From a virus: DNA of 29,047 nucleotides. A program made the translations under genes and the position numbers. The stretch lies in the IMG/VR virus record IMGVR_UViG_3300017742_000075, positions 1 through 29,047 of that record; one strand, written 5' to 3'. A model generated the notes under the pieces. That model did not search any database. It saw only the letters and a program-made list of their open reading frames with translations, and was not told where the DNA came from. Below are positions 9,485 through 16,485 of this stretch, in pieces. Position 1 is the first letter of the stretch, and each line of letters opens with the position of its first letter.

Positions 9485-10039
9485 ATGAGTAATATAGATT
9501 CAACAAGTATAGACGCAACATATCCTGTAGCAGGGCAAGATAACAATAGCCAAGGTTTTAGAGATAATTTCAACACAATCAAAAGCAATTTTGCCACAGC
9601 AAAAACAGAAATCACTAGTTTAGAAACTGACACAGCAAAACTAAACGCAACCAACAACTTTGCAGGCAATGAAGTTAGTGGTGCTTTATTCAAAGGTAAC
9701 TTTACAAAAAGTCATAGTGCTGGCACAGTTAGTACTGATCAAAACATCAGTTTGTCTAATGGTAATTTTCAAACAATCACTGTGGGAGCAAATGTTACAT
9801 TAACATTGGCTGACTGGAGTTCACAAGCAAATGCATTAGAAAGCATTGTGGTACAGATTGTAAAATCAGGTGGAGACAGAACGGTTACTTGGGCATCAAA
9901 CGGTGGAACAATTAAAACAGCATCTGGATTTCCTACTCCATTTGTAGTTGACAGCACAACCAATCCTTTGGTAGTAGAATTTTATACTTACGACAACGGA
10001 GTGACTGTGTTCGCCAGATATATTGGTCAATTCAGTTAA
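9485..10039 (+). CDS. Small fibre-like structural protein
   Basis: This 184-residue protein has an N-terminal module (YPVAGQDNNSQGFRDNFNTI followed by a short helical stretch of Lys/Glu/Thr) that resembles the attachment module of the protein at 5648. The C-terminal two thirds (from about residue 80) are strand-rich (FQTITVGANVTLTLADW, IVVQIVKSGGDRTVTW) and end in a compact ARYIGQFS. This fits a small fibre or appendage subunit. It has its own late-type motif and Shine-Dalgarno. I do not recognise a specific T4 homologue. Confidence 0.6.
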   Translation: MSNIDSTSIDATYPVAGQDNNSQGFRDNFNTIKSNFATAKTEITSLETDTAKLNATNNFAGNEVSGALFKGNFTKSHSAGTVSTDQNISLSNGNFQTITVGANVTLTLADWSSQANALESIVVQIVKSGGDRTVTWASNGGTIKTASGFPTPFVVDSTTNPLVVEFYTYDNGVTVFARYIGQFS

Positions 10040-10045
10040 TATTTT

Positions 10046-10279
10046 ATGTTCCATCCATTGGACAAAGACTACAAAGACATTCCAACTCAAGAATTAGAAA
10101 ACAAACTCACAGAGTTGCGTACCAAATATTTGAGAGCAACCAATCCACAAGTACGCAATCAAATCAATATGTTCATCGCAGGTTACACAGAAGAATTGAA
10201 AATGCGTTGGTACCAAGAGCAAAAAGAAATAGACAAAAATTCTGGTAAAGATATAGATGATTTAATCAAAGTAGATTAA
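10046..10279 (+). CDS. Conserved hypothetical small helical protein
   Basis: The protein has 77 residues, is highly charged and predicted helical (PTQELENKLTELRTKYL, then QINMFIAGYTEELKMRWYQ), with no membrane segment or metal motif. It starts 6 nt after the preceding stop and is the last gene before a sigma70-like promoter, so it probably ends the late structural unit. I cannot name a function. Confidence 0.6.
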   Translation: MFHPLDKDYKDIPTQELENKLTELRTKYLRATNPQVRNQINMFIAGYTEELKMRWYQEQKEIDKNSGKDIDDLIKVD

Positions 10280-10282
10280 TCA

Positions 10283-10311
10283 TTGACTTTTTGAGTTAAA
10301 TCACATATAAT
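10283..10311 (+). promoter_or_regulatory. Sigma70-like promoter predicting a leaderless mRNA
   Basis: TTGACT (10283-10288), a 17-nt spacer and TATAAT (10306-10311) precede the ATG at 10318 by exactly 6 nt, so the predicted +1 is at or next to the A of the start codon. No Shine-Dalgarno is present. The spacer end TCACATATAAT is nearly repeated at 11621. Confidence 0.75.
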
Positions 10312-10317
10312 ACACTT

Positions 10318-10839
10318 ATGAAAATTGACACTTTAGGTTTGCCGAAGTACGGTGTAGAAGATTGTATGGATCTTATATACAAAGGCAAATTGGATACACT
10401 GTTCAAAGTGTATGTGGAAAAAAATTCAGAAACTGAACAATTTAATCTGTCTATCAAAGAAACAGGTGACGGACAAATGCTAAAGTTCTATGAGCCATTA
10501 GACATCAGTTTGAAAGATTTTGACAATCTTTTACAATCAGAATGGTTTATGCCAAACAGTTACAAGCAGTTTGATATTGAAAAATTTTTGATAGCACAGT
10601 GTCCAGACAAACCAGAAGCAAAAGCAAGAGTTATTGAAGAATTAAACAAGTTCAAAGAATTAGGACATCTAAATTTATTGAAGTTTTTACATTTTTTGGT
10701 AACATTTATGAAAGAAAACAAGATTGTGTGGGGTGTAGGCAGAGGCAGTTCGGTAGCAAGTTACGTATTGTATCTATTGGGCATACACAAAATTGATTCG
10801 ATCCAGTATCGACTAGACTGGAAGGAATTCATCAGATAA
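10318..10839 (+). CDS. Truncated DNA polymerase III alpha (DnaE)-like protein
   Basis: This 173-residue protein resembles one stretch of bacterial C-family polymerases. A helical region (RVIEELNKFKELGHLNLLKF) leads into VWGVGRGSSVASYVLYLLGI and ends with an IDSIQYRLDWKEFI segment. This parallels the DnaE palm segment VGPGRGSxAGSLVAYxLGIT followed by IDPLxYxLLFERF. It stops just before the place where DnaE has its DFDxD catalytic aspartates, so it cannot be a polymerase by itself. The N-terminal part (to about residue 80) has no clear match. It has its own sigma70-like promoter, and the next late motif overlaps its stop codon. The resemblance is a motif-level reading; function (clamp or nucleotide binding, interference with host DnaE) is open. 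Confidence 0.6.
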   Translation: MKIDTLGLPKYGVEDCMDLIYKGKLDTLFKVYVEKNSETEQFNLSIKETGDGQMLKFYEPLDISLKDFDNLLQSEWFMPNSYKQFDIEKFLIAQCPDKPEAKARVIEELNKFKELGHLNLLKFLHFLVTFMKENKIVWGVGRGSSVASYVLYLLGIHKIDSIQYRLDWKEFIR

Positions 10840-10842
10840 ATA
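10835..10842 (+). promoter_or_regulatory. T4-late-type promoter motif GATAAATA
   Basis: GATAAATAC overlaps the end of the DnaE-like gene and lies 23 nt before the ATG at 10866, with a good AGGAG Shine-Dalgarno at 10853-10857. It probably drives the following gene and the GroES-like gene late. Confidence 0.7.
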
Positions 10843-10865
10843 CACATATAATAGGAGAATAGAAA

Positions 10866-11219
10866 ATGGCAGTAAAACAAACAGGCAAAAAAGTTTATAA
10901 GACCATGCAGGGTAAAACCGTGGACATGGATCTTTTGAGAAAAAGAAATGAATTAACTCCAGCAGTTGGCAATGCCAAAGTAAATGCTAGAGGTGACGAA
11001 TTAGGAGCAGGTGGCAAAATCATCAAAAAAAGAGAAGATGTTTTAGCAGATTATTACAGAGATCATCCTGAGACCGTTTCTCATAAAGAACAAACTGCAG
11101 AGCCTGTAGAACAATCAGTTGTAGAAGAACCTGTTGCAGAAGCACCAGTAGAAGAAACTTCAAATGACGATTGGGTTGAAGATGCAGACGGAAATTTTGT
11201 TAAAAAAGAACAAAAATAA
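10866..11219 (+). CDS. Conserved T4-like marine phage protein, possibly virion-associated
   Basis: The 117-residue protein has a basic N-terminal half with a strongly patterned segment (RKRNELTPAVGNAKVNARGD, then ELGAGGKIIKKREDVL) that I recall from T4-like cyanophages. The C-terminal tail is acidic and low in complexity (repeated EEPVAEAPVEE) and ends with DWVEDADGNFVKKEQK. It has a late-type motif and a strong Shine-Dalgarno. Its stop overlaps the start of the GroES-like gene by 1 nt (TAATG), so the two are probably co-translated. A structural or assembly role is inferred from late expression and linkage to the co-chaperonin; I know of no demonstrated function. Confidence 0.6.
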   Translation: MAVKQTGKKVYKTMQGKTVDMDLLRKRNELTPAVGNAKVNARGDELGAGGKIIKKREDVLADYYRDHPETVSHKEQTAEPVEQSVVEEPVAEAPVEETSNDDWVEDADGNFVKKEQK

Positions 11220-11599
11220 TGTCATCATCAAAAATCTACAAAGGAACACTCACTCCAATACATAACAGAGTAATAGTTACTGATATGGAATTCGGCGAGC
11301 AAAAAACTGCTGGCGGAATTATCATTGCATCAGATGACGGACAAGCAAGAGGTATTCATCCACGTTGGGGGAAAGTTTTTGCTATTGGTCATGAGAACGA
11401 TGACGATTACGAAATAGGTGATTGGATTTTGGTTGAACATGGCAGATGGAGTAGAGGTGTTACTATGGAAGATGAAAATGGTATCAAAACTGTTGTTCGT
11501 GTTGTAGAAGCAGAATCTATTCTAGGAACTTCCAAAGAAAAACCAGCAGATGTATTGTCCAGAAGAGTAGACAACGATGCATCATATTTGACTGAATAA
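11219..11599 (+). CDS. 31: GroES-like co-chaperonin (T4 gp31 type)
   Basis: This 126-residue protein has the GroES beta-barrel pattern. The start PIHNRVIVTDMEF is followed by a mobile loop containing AGGIIIASDDG (residues 31-41), where the hydrophobic GGIII corresponds to the GroEL-contacting tripeptide of GroES. A GKVFAIGHE strand, a GDWILVEHGRW strand and a C-terminal extension of about 25 residues follow. T4 gp31 replaces GroES on host GroEL to fold the major capsid protein, and the same role is likely here. The RGIHPRWGKV segment is what I recall from cyanophage gp31 homologues. It is translationally coupled to the preceding gene. Confidence 0.85.
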   Translation: MSSSKIYKGTLTPIHNRVIVTDMEFGEQKTAGGIIIASDDGQARGIHPRWGKVFAIGHENDDDYEIGDWILVEHGRWSRGVTMEDENGIKTVVRVVEAESILGTSKEKPADVLSRRVDNDASYLTE

Positions 11600-11602
11600 T
11601 AC

Positions 11603-11631
11603 TTGACAAATTGCAGTATATCACATATACT
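11603..11631 (+). promoter_or_regulatory. Sigma70-like promoter predicting a leaderless mRNA
   Basis: TTGACA (11603-11608), a 17-nt spacer and TATACT (11626-11631) end exactly 6 nt before the ATG at 11638. The -10 region TCACATATACT closely matches TCACATATAAT of the promoter at 10283. The geometry favours the ATG at 11638 over the upstream in-frame ATG at 11611, which lies inside the promoter. Confidence 0.75.
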
Positions 11632-11637
11632 GTACGA

Positions 11638-11805
11638 ATGAAACTTCCAGTAATACAATCTAAAGGATTAAACACAACCGGAGTAACTGGTATTGTGTTA
11701 ATGACATTACATCTAACAAACACCATCACAGGTTGGGGTTGGCCCGTTCTGTATATCATTTTAATATTAAGTGGTATGGGACAAGAATATATGAGGAGAG
11801 ACTAG
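11638..11805 (+). CDS. Small membrane protein upstream of the clamp loader
   Basis: This 55-residue protein has two hydrophobic stretches (GVTGIVLMTLHL and WPVLYIILILSGM) separated by a short polar loop, and a basic C-terminus. An in-frame ATG at 11611 is unlikely because it lies within the promoter. The stop codon overlaps the GTG start of the clamp-loader gene by 1 nt (TAGTG), so reading through this ORF probably helps translate it. I do not recognise a family. Confidence 0.6.
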   Translation: MKLPVIQSKGLNTTGVTGIVLMTLHLTNTITGWGWPVLYIILILSGMGQEYMRRD

Positions 11806-12719
11806 TGAAAGACTTATGGGTAGAAAAATATAGACCTAAAACATTAAGTGAATATGTTTTTAGAGATGATCATCAACGTAAACAAGTAGAACAATGGGTA
11901 AAAGAAAAAACTATTCCTCATTTACTATTCAGCGGTAATGCAGGTATAGGTAAAACTACATTGGCAAAAGTATTATTCAATGAACTTGAAGTAAATGATT
12001 TAGATATATTAGAAATAAATGCAAGTAGAACAAACAGTGTAGATGATATAAGAAATACAATCATTAACTTTGTACAAATGATTCCTTTTGGTGACTTTAA
12101 AATTGTACTACTAGATGAAGCAGATTATCTATCACCTAATGCACAGGCGGCATTGCGTGGTGTGATGGAAGAATATCACACAACAAGTAGATTTATTTTA
12201 ACTTGTAACTATCCCAACAGAATTATTCCTGCACTGCACAGCAGATGTCAAGGTTTTCATATAGAACGTATTGACCAAACAGAATTTACCACAAGAGTTG
12301 CTAAAATTTTAATGGATGAAGGCGTAACTCCGGACTTAGATATATTAGACACATATGTAAAAGCAACATATCCAGATTTAAGAAAATGTATTAACACTGT
12401 GCAAATGAATTCACAAGAAGGCACACTGATTGCTCCTGCGAATGCAGACAAAGGCGAAGCAGATTATAAATTAGAAATGACCGAATTGTTCAAAGCAGGC
12501 AAGATCACTGAAGCAAGAAAACTAGTGTGTAGTCAAGCACGTCCAGATGAGATTGAAGACATTTACAAATGGTTGTATGATAACATTACATTGTTCGGTG
12601 ACGAAGCACGTCAAGAAAAAGCAATATTGGTTATCAAACAAGGATTAGTAGATCACACATTAGTTGCTGATCCAGAAATAAATCTTGCGGCTACAATGAT
12701 TAAACTACAAAATATTTAA
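11805..12719 (+). CDS. 44: Sliding-clamp loader large subunit (T4 gp44 type AAA+ ATPase)
   Basis: The 304-residue protein matches the gp44/RFC clamp-loader family: it opens the sliding clamp and loads it onto primed DNA. After an N-terminal LWVEKYRPKTL (typical of RFC subunits) come Walker A GNAGIGKTT (residues 44-52), Walker B VLLDEAD (101-107) and the SRC motif with the arginine finger (146-148), followed by the lid and C-terminal collar helices. T4 gp44 is 319 residues. I chose the GTG at 11805 because AGGAG lies 6 nt upstream and the LWVEKYRP start then falls at the N-terminus; a longer reading from 11733 would add residues unrelated to the family. The partner gp62 and clamp gp45 are not in this window. 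Confidence 0.93.
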   Translation: MKDLWVEKYRPKTLSEYVFRDDHQRKQVEQWVKEKTIPHLLFSGNAGIGKTTLAKVLFNELEVNDLDILEINASRTNSVDDIRNTIINFVQMIPFGDFKIVLLDEADYLSPNAQAALRGVMEEYHTTSRFILTCNYPNRIIPALHSRCQGFHIERIDQTEFTTRVAKILMDEGVTPDLDILDTYVKATYPDLRKCINTVQMNSQEGTLIAPANADKGEADYKLEMTELFKAGKITEARKLVCSQARPDEIEDIYKWLYDNITLFGDEARQEKAILVIKQGLVDHTLVADPEINLAATMIKLQNI

Positions 12720-12720
12720 A

Positions 12721-12891
12721 ATGCGTAATTGGTTCAAAGTTTGGTTATATGCTCTCGGCAGTTTTTCAGATAAGAAAACTAAACCTTACGACAAACAAGT
12801 TGCTCTAGTAAGAACTTTTTGGGTAGTGCTACACATATTAACTTGCACTATGATAATTGTAGGCAATGGTAGAATATTAGGTTGGTGGTAA
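12721..12891 (+). CDS. Small membrane protein
   Basis: This 56-residue ORF starts 1 nt after the clamp-loader stop. It has a basic/aromatic N-terminus (MRNWFKVWLYALGSFSDKK) and one membrane segment near residues 31-48 (VVLHILTCTMIIVG), ending RILGWW. Similar small proteins occur near this place in marine T4-like phages in my recollection. The tight packing supports a real gene; its function is unknown. Confidence 0.6.
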   Translation: MRNWFKVWLYALGSFSDKKTKPYDKQVALVRTFWVVLHILTCTMIIVGNGRILGWW

Positions 12892-12892
12892 A

Positions 12893-13138
12893 ATGAAAAT
12901 TAGATATTACAAAAATATTGATGGTTGGAGATGGTTAGGTTTTATACTAGCGATGGTGAGTGCTTTCTTATTAAGCAGTGGTCAATCAGAAATACAATGG
13001 ATAGGTTGGGCTGTTGCTTGTTTCAGTTGCAGTATATGGATTAGAATGGGAATGAAAGATAAAGACACACCAAGAGCATTAATGGAGTTAATGTATTTGC
13101 TTTTAGCAATAAGAGGTGTGTGGAACTGGTTGTCATAA
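12893..13138 (+). CDS. Small membrane protein with 2-3 hydrophobic segments
   Basis: The protein has 81 residues. Hydrophobic stretches lie at about 14-28 ([15 protein letters not shown]), 36-50 ([15 protein letters not shown]) and 65-75 ([11 protein letters not shown]), separated by short charged loops. It starts 1 nt after the preceding stop, and its own stop overlaps the ferredoxin start (TAATG). It is probably a phage membrane protein. No family is recognised and no function can be given. Confidence 0.6.
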   Translation: MKIRYYKNIDGWRWLGFILAMVSAFLLSSGQSEIQWIGWAVACFSCSIWIRMGMKDKDTPRALMELMYLLLAIRGVWNWLS

Positions 13139-13461
13139 TGACTTATGTGGTTAATGATAAATGCATCATGTGTAAACACACTACCTGTGTGTCCGTTTGC
13201 CCTGTAGATTGCTTCTATGAGGGCGACAATATGCTGGTTATTAAACCCGACGAGTGTATTGATTGTGGTGTGTGTGAACCAGAATGTCCTGAAGATGCCA
13301 TCAAAGCAGACACAGATCCTGAGGGAGAAGGTTGGGTAGAGTTTAATAGACAATGGGCAGAAGCATGGCAAGTATTAGACACACAAAAAGAACCAATGCC
13401 AGGCTACGAAAAGCATTCAGGCGAAGCAGACAAATTAAAGAAATATTTTAAAGACAAATGA
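13138..13461 (+). CDS. fdxA: Seven-iron ferredoxin (FdxA type, 3Fe-4S plus 4Fe-4S)
   Basis: Counting from the ATG at 13138 this 107-residue protein has the full FdxA pattern. Cys9, Cys17 and Cys50 fit the [3Fe-4S] ligands, and Cys21, Cys40, Cys43 and Cys46 the [4Fe-4S] ligands. The conserved [10 protein letters not shown] and [15 protein letters not shown] segments are present, and the tail ([12 protein letters not shown], then KKYFKD) also matches. The spacing matches Azotobacter FdI (shifted by one). In-frame ATG 13120 is less likely because FdxA proteins start MTYVV. It would carry electrons in the infected cell. Plausible partners are ThyX-linked flavin chemistry or the 2OG-Fe(II) enzyme, but this is speculative. 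It looks host-derived, and its start overlaps the preceding gene. Confidence 0.93.
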   Translation: MTYVVNDKCIMCKHTTCVSVCPVDCFYEGDNMLVIKPDECIDCGVCEPECPEDAIKADTDPEGEGWVEFNRQWAEAWQVLDTQKEPMPGYEKHSGEADKLKKYFKDK

Positions 13462-14087
13462 TCGTAGAACTAGTAGACAAAATGGGTACAGACTTATCTG
13501 TGGTGAATGCCGCAAGAGTAAGTTACAGTAAAAACAAAGAAACATTTGAAGCATCAGATGAAAAATTAATCAAGTATCTCGCTGAACACAATCACTGGTC
13601 TCCTTTTGCTCATGCATCATTACAATTTAGAATCAAAGCACCAATATTTGTAGCAAGACAACTTGTGAAACATCAAGTTGGTTTAGTATGGAATGAAGTA
13701 TCAAGACGATACGTTGACTTTCCGCCTGAATTATACAGCACAAAAACATGGAGAGGTAGACCACAAAATTCTAAACAAGGCAGTGCTGGCGAAATTGATT
13801 TAGATCCCACAATGAAACATATGATGGAAACAACAATGGAAAGTTGTCTAATTTTATACAATGCATTGATACAAAAAGGTGTAGCACCAGAACAAGCACG
13901 TATGGTTTTACCACAAAATATGATGACCGAATGGTATTGGTCAGGCACACTATATGCCTTTGCTAGAGTTTGCAATCTACGTTGTGCTAAAGATACTCAA
14001 GAAGAAACACGTGATGTAGCAGATAGAATACATAATATTTGTAAAGAGGAGTTTCCAGCAAGTTGGAAGTATTTAAAAAATGAGTAG
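13458..14087 (+). CDS. thyX: Flavin-dependent thymidylate synthase ThyX
   Basis: The 209-residue protein has the ThyX framework: HWSPFAHA (46-53), the signature region [21 protein letters not shown] (65-85) and the C-terminal [10 protein letters not shown] and [14 protein letters not shown] segments. It makes dTMP from dUMP using FAD and methylenetetrahydrofolate, supplying thymidine for phage DNA. The signature differs from the classical RHRxxSxNExSxRY. The first three residues are KHQ and one residue appears inserted before NE, a form I recall in other marine phage ThyX proteins. Its ATG overlaps the ferredoxin stop (ATGA) and its end overlaps the parvulin gene by 8 nt. Activity should be checked because of the altered signature. 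Confidence 0.88.
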   Translation: MIVELVDKMGTDLSVVNAARVSYSKNKETFEASDEKLIKYLAEHNHWSPFAHASLQFRIKAPIFVARQLVKHQVGLVWNEVSRRYVDFPPELYSTKTWRGRPQNSKQGSAGEIDLDPTMKHMMETTMESCLILYNALIQKGVAPEQARMVLPQNMMTEWYWSGTLYAFARVCNLRCAKDTQEETRDVADRIHNICKEEFPASWKYLKNE

Positions 14088-14421
14088 ATGTAGTCACATA
14101 TTAATTGCACACGAAGACGCAACAAGAAGTCAACGAAATGTATCAAGAGAAGAAGCATTATTTTTAATTGCTGATATTCAAAAAAAGATGTTGGACAACG
14201 AATTAACATTCGAACAAGCCGCAAAAATGTACAGCGATTGTCCAAGCGGAAAAGCCAATGGTGGTGATCTAGGAATAATAAAACGTGAACAGATGGATAA
14301 AGATTTTATGATTTACCTAGACGGATTACAGCCTGGTGACACCAGCGGTATTTGTTGTACAGCATTTGGTTTCCACATTATTCGTAGAAATCAAGATGTA
14401 ACTATAAATCAGTCTCCGTAA
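14080..14421 (+). CDS. Parvulin-type peptidyl-prolyl isomerase
   Basis: This 113-residue protein matches single-domain parvulins (PpiC-type rotamases). It has CSHILIAHEDA at the N-terminus, a helical part (FEQAAKMYSDCPSG), then GGDLGIIKREQM and the terminal GFHIIRR strand. It would speed cis-trans isomerisation of X-Pro bonds, in the cytosol since there is no signal peptide. Its start lies inside the end of thyX (8-nt overlap), so it is probably translated by coupling. Its end overlaps the convergent phoH gene by 13 nt. Its use to the phage, perhaps in folding virion proteins, is inferred. Confidence 0.85.
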   Translation: MSRCSHILIAHEDATRSQRNVSREEALFLIADIQKKMLDNELTFEQAAKMYSDCPSGKANGGDLGIIKREQMDKDFMIYLDGLQPGDTSGICCTAFGFHIIRRNQDVTINQSP

Positions 14422-15122
14422 ATACTTAATACTTCTTTGACTGCTTCGTGCCGTTGAACATCACTTTTAACAAAATTAACCAAATCAATTAAATTACTTG
14501 ATTGATGATTAAGTCTTTCAATGAAGTCAGACAATCCATTGTCATTGGGTCTATCTGTCTGAGCGAGATCTCCAGTTACTGCTAATTTGCTTCGACTGCC
14601 TATTCTCGTTAACAACATCTTCATTTGATTTGCAGAGGCGTTTTGCATTTCATCTGCCACTATGTAACAATTATGAAAAGTTCTACCACGCATAAAAGCC
14701 AATGGAGATATTTCAATTACACCTTCGAACAGCATATTTTGTATGTCTGCTGTGGTAAAGTATAATTTAAACACATCGAATATAGGTATGGTCCATGGAG
14801 CCATCTTTTCCTCTAAATTACCTGGAAGGAAACCTATGTCTTCATCAACACTTACTACTGGACGTGTTACTACTATCTTATTGACTTGTTTTTCTTTGAA
14901 CATTTTGATAGCCACCTGAACAGCAATCAACGTCTTTCCAGTACCTGCTGGTCCTACACCAAAGACAATGTCTTTGCTTGGACTTAACAGTTTAAGAAGA
15001 TAAGATTCCTGATTAACGTTTCTAGGAACGATCTTAACATCTTGTGGTTTTTCTGGAAGGTATTGTTTGATTGGCAGGACGTTTGCCCTGTTCTGGCGCT
15101 TTCTGGACGTTTTTTTACCCAT
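14409..15122 (-). CDS. phoH: PhoH-family ATPase
   Basis: This is the only clear minus-strand gene. The 237-residue protein has the PhoH core: Walker A GVGPAGTGKT (55-64), a TRPVVSVDEDIGFLPG block (86-101), Walker B VADEMQNA (155-162) and TGDLAQTD (183-190). The first 25 residues are basic (GKKTSRKRQNR). I start it at the ATG at 15122, which has AGGAG 5 nt upstream (15128-15132); the GTG at 15128 would overlap that Shine-Dalgarno. PhoH is an NTP-binding protein widespread in marine phages; its molecular role is not settled. The gene converges with and overlaps the parvulin gene. Confidence 0.92.
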   Translation of the reverse strand: MGKKTSRKRQNRANVLPIKQYLPEKPQDVKIVPRNVNQESYLLKLLSPSKDIVFGVGPAGTGKTLIAVQVAIKMFKEKQVNKIVVTRPVVSVDEDIGFLPGNLEEKMAPWTIPIFDVFKLYFTTADIQNMLFEGVIEISPLAFMRGRTFHNCYIVADEMQNASANQMKMLLTRIGSRSKLAVTGDLAQTDRPNDNGLSDFIERLNHQSSNLIDLVNFVKSDVQRHEAVKEVLSIYGD

Positions 15123-15167
15123 TAGCACTCCTTTGTTTATTAAGCAAAATATTTGTTTGCATACTAT

Positions 15168-15175
15168 TATTTACG
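15168..15175 (-). promoter_or_regulatory. Possible late-type motif upstream of phoH
   Basis: The minus strand reads CGTAAATA, differing from GATAAATA at two positions, about 45 nt upstream of the phoH ATG. It is the best motif in the 125-nt divergent gap but is weak. Confidence 0.25.
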
Positions 15176-15202
15176 GTATATCATAGGAGACATAAATGCT
15201 CA

Positions 15203-15220
15203 CATAAGTTTGACCTTATG
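15203..15220. repeat. Perfect 6-bp inverted repeat in the phoH divergent region
   Basis: CATAAG (15203-15208) and CTTATG (15215-15220) flank a 6-nt loop (TTTGAC). The right arm runs into the late motif at 15220. It is too AT-rich for a strong terminator and could be an operator or chance. Confidence 0.35.
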
Positions 15221-15227
15221 ATAAATA
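15220..15227 (+). promoter_or_regulatory. T4-late-type promoter motif GATAAATA
   Basis: GATAAATAC lies 20 nt before the ATG at 15248, with AAAGGT as a possible Shine-Dalgarno between them. It would start the rightward unit beginning with the gene at 15248. Confidence 0.65.
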
Positions 15228-15247
15228 CATAAAAAAGGTATCATTCA

Positions 15248-15760
15248 ATGCAAGACATAAAAGACGTTATAAAAACCATAGAAAATGTGTACGATAACGA
15301 CACAGCATTCACTATTCTTAAAGATTTTGAACGTGTGCTAGATGAATTAAATCTATACGTTTATGACAATTGGCAAGATGGTGAATTAGCAGAAGGACCT
15401 CAAATTTTAAGACATTTTGTAACTTGCACGTTCATGTGGCCTAGAGACAAAATGCCAGATCCAGATGGTGGCAAAAGACTTACAGATTATGGTTGCAAAG
15501 TTTTTTATAAAAAAGACGTATATGTGTATCCAAGACAAGTGCTACAATCAAATGATTTTAGACCAGGCACTAAAAAAGGTAAACTAGATCAAATGCCAAT
15601 ATGGTTGGTAACTATCAGAATGCCTAAAGATTTAATCAGAACAATATACAGCGGATACGAAGTAGAACAGGAATACAACAAAGAACCTGCCAATGCAGAA
15701 ATAGTTGACGGCAGTCAATCTGTTGAAGCCGCAGACGAAGTTGCACCAGAAGGTTTATAA
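15248..15760 (+). CDS. Conserved T4-like marine phage protein of unknown function
   Basis: This 170-residue protein carries a strongly patterned middle (VYDNWQDGELAEGP, TCTFMWPRDKMPDPDGGKRL, GCKVFYKKDVYVYPR) that I recall from T4-like cyanophages, and an acidic C-terminal tail (residues 140-170). There is no membrane segment and no catalytic motif that I recognise. It follows a late-type motif, and its stop overlaps the start of the next gene (TAATG), so the pair is probably co-translated. A virion or assembly role is suggested only by late-type control. Confidence 0.65.
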   Translation: MQDIKDVIKTIENVYDNDTAFTILKDFERVLDELNLYVYDNWQDGELAEGPQILRHFVTCTFMWPRDKMPDPDGGKRLTDYGCKVFYKKDVYVYPRQVLQSNDFRPGTKKGKLDQMPIWLVTIRMPKDLIRTIYSGYEVEQEYNKEPANAEIVDGSQSVEAADEVAPEGL

Positions 15761-16485
15761 TGGGTTTAAGACAGAACGATTTAGAATATACAATCGATAA
15801 CGTTTTTGAAATTGATTCTTACAAATCAAAAATGGGTGACGATGCAGATATTGTTACATTAAGTTTTGCTGTGAAAGGCGATCAACCTTCAGAAGATTTA
15901 GTAAAGTTTATTGAAACAGGTTATGACTTTGTACTAGATGCTGATAAAACATCAGGCGAACAATCAGATGGAAAATACAGAGTATTTGTTGAAATTGAAC
16001 GTTCAAAAAAATCTCCAGATCAAATAATAGAAATTTTAGATGGTATAAAAAAGATTTCAAATCAACAAGATTTACGTTTTAGATATTACAAAAATTTTAG
16101 AAGTCATACAGCAGATGAATCTAGCATCAATGAACAATTGCCGTTGGATCCAGGAGCATATGATATCAAAACTAATGAAACGCAGATGGAGAACTACAAG
16201 AACTTCTTTGCTGATAGTTATATTGATGAAGTGTATATGGAAAACAACACTGTAATTTTAACCAAAAAATATGCTGATACACTGATGTTTGAATTTGTAG
16301 ATATGGGATTCAAAACACAAATAATTGAAAGTATAGAGGAGTCGATCCAAATCGAAGCCTTTCCAGAAGTGATTTTCTTAAGTAAGTATGTAGGTGATTA
16401 CAACATTACTAAATTTGGTAACAAATTGGTATTTGAAAATAAAGGTCACTGCGTAGTACTGGAGAAAAAATATGCGACTATCTAA
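15760..16485 (+). CDS. Conserved T4-like marine phage protein of unknown function
   Basis: The 241-residue protein begins GLRQNDLEYTIDNVFEIDSY, then has KSKMGDDADIVTLSF, an ATP-grasp-free mixed alpha/beta pattern (DGKYRVFVEIERSKK, LRFRYYKNFRSH) and a repeated-looking C-terminal part in which short VILTKKYA and CVVLEKKYA strands recur. I recall the N-terminal segment as conserved in marine T4-like phages, paired with the preceding gene, but know no function. It overlaps the M15 peptidase start by 14 nt. Confidence 0.65.
   Translation: MGLRQNDLEYTIDNVFEIDSYKSKMGDDADIVTLSFAVKGDQPSEDLVKFIETGYDFVLDADKTSGEQSDGKYRVFVEIERSKKSPDQIIEILDGIKKISNQQDLRFRYYKNFRSHTADESSINEQLPLDPGAYDIKTNETQMENYKNFFADSYIDEVYMENNTVILTKKYADTLMFEFVDMGFKTQIIESIEESIQIEAFPEVIFLSKYVGDYNITKFGNKLVFENKGHCVVLEKKYATI

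Noticed and set aside
15185-15207. AGGAG followed by ATG CTC ACA TAA in the phoH divergent gap
   Set aside because: It has a good Shine-Dalgarno but only three codons; no evidence that it is more than chance.
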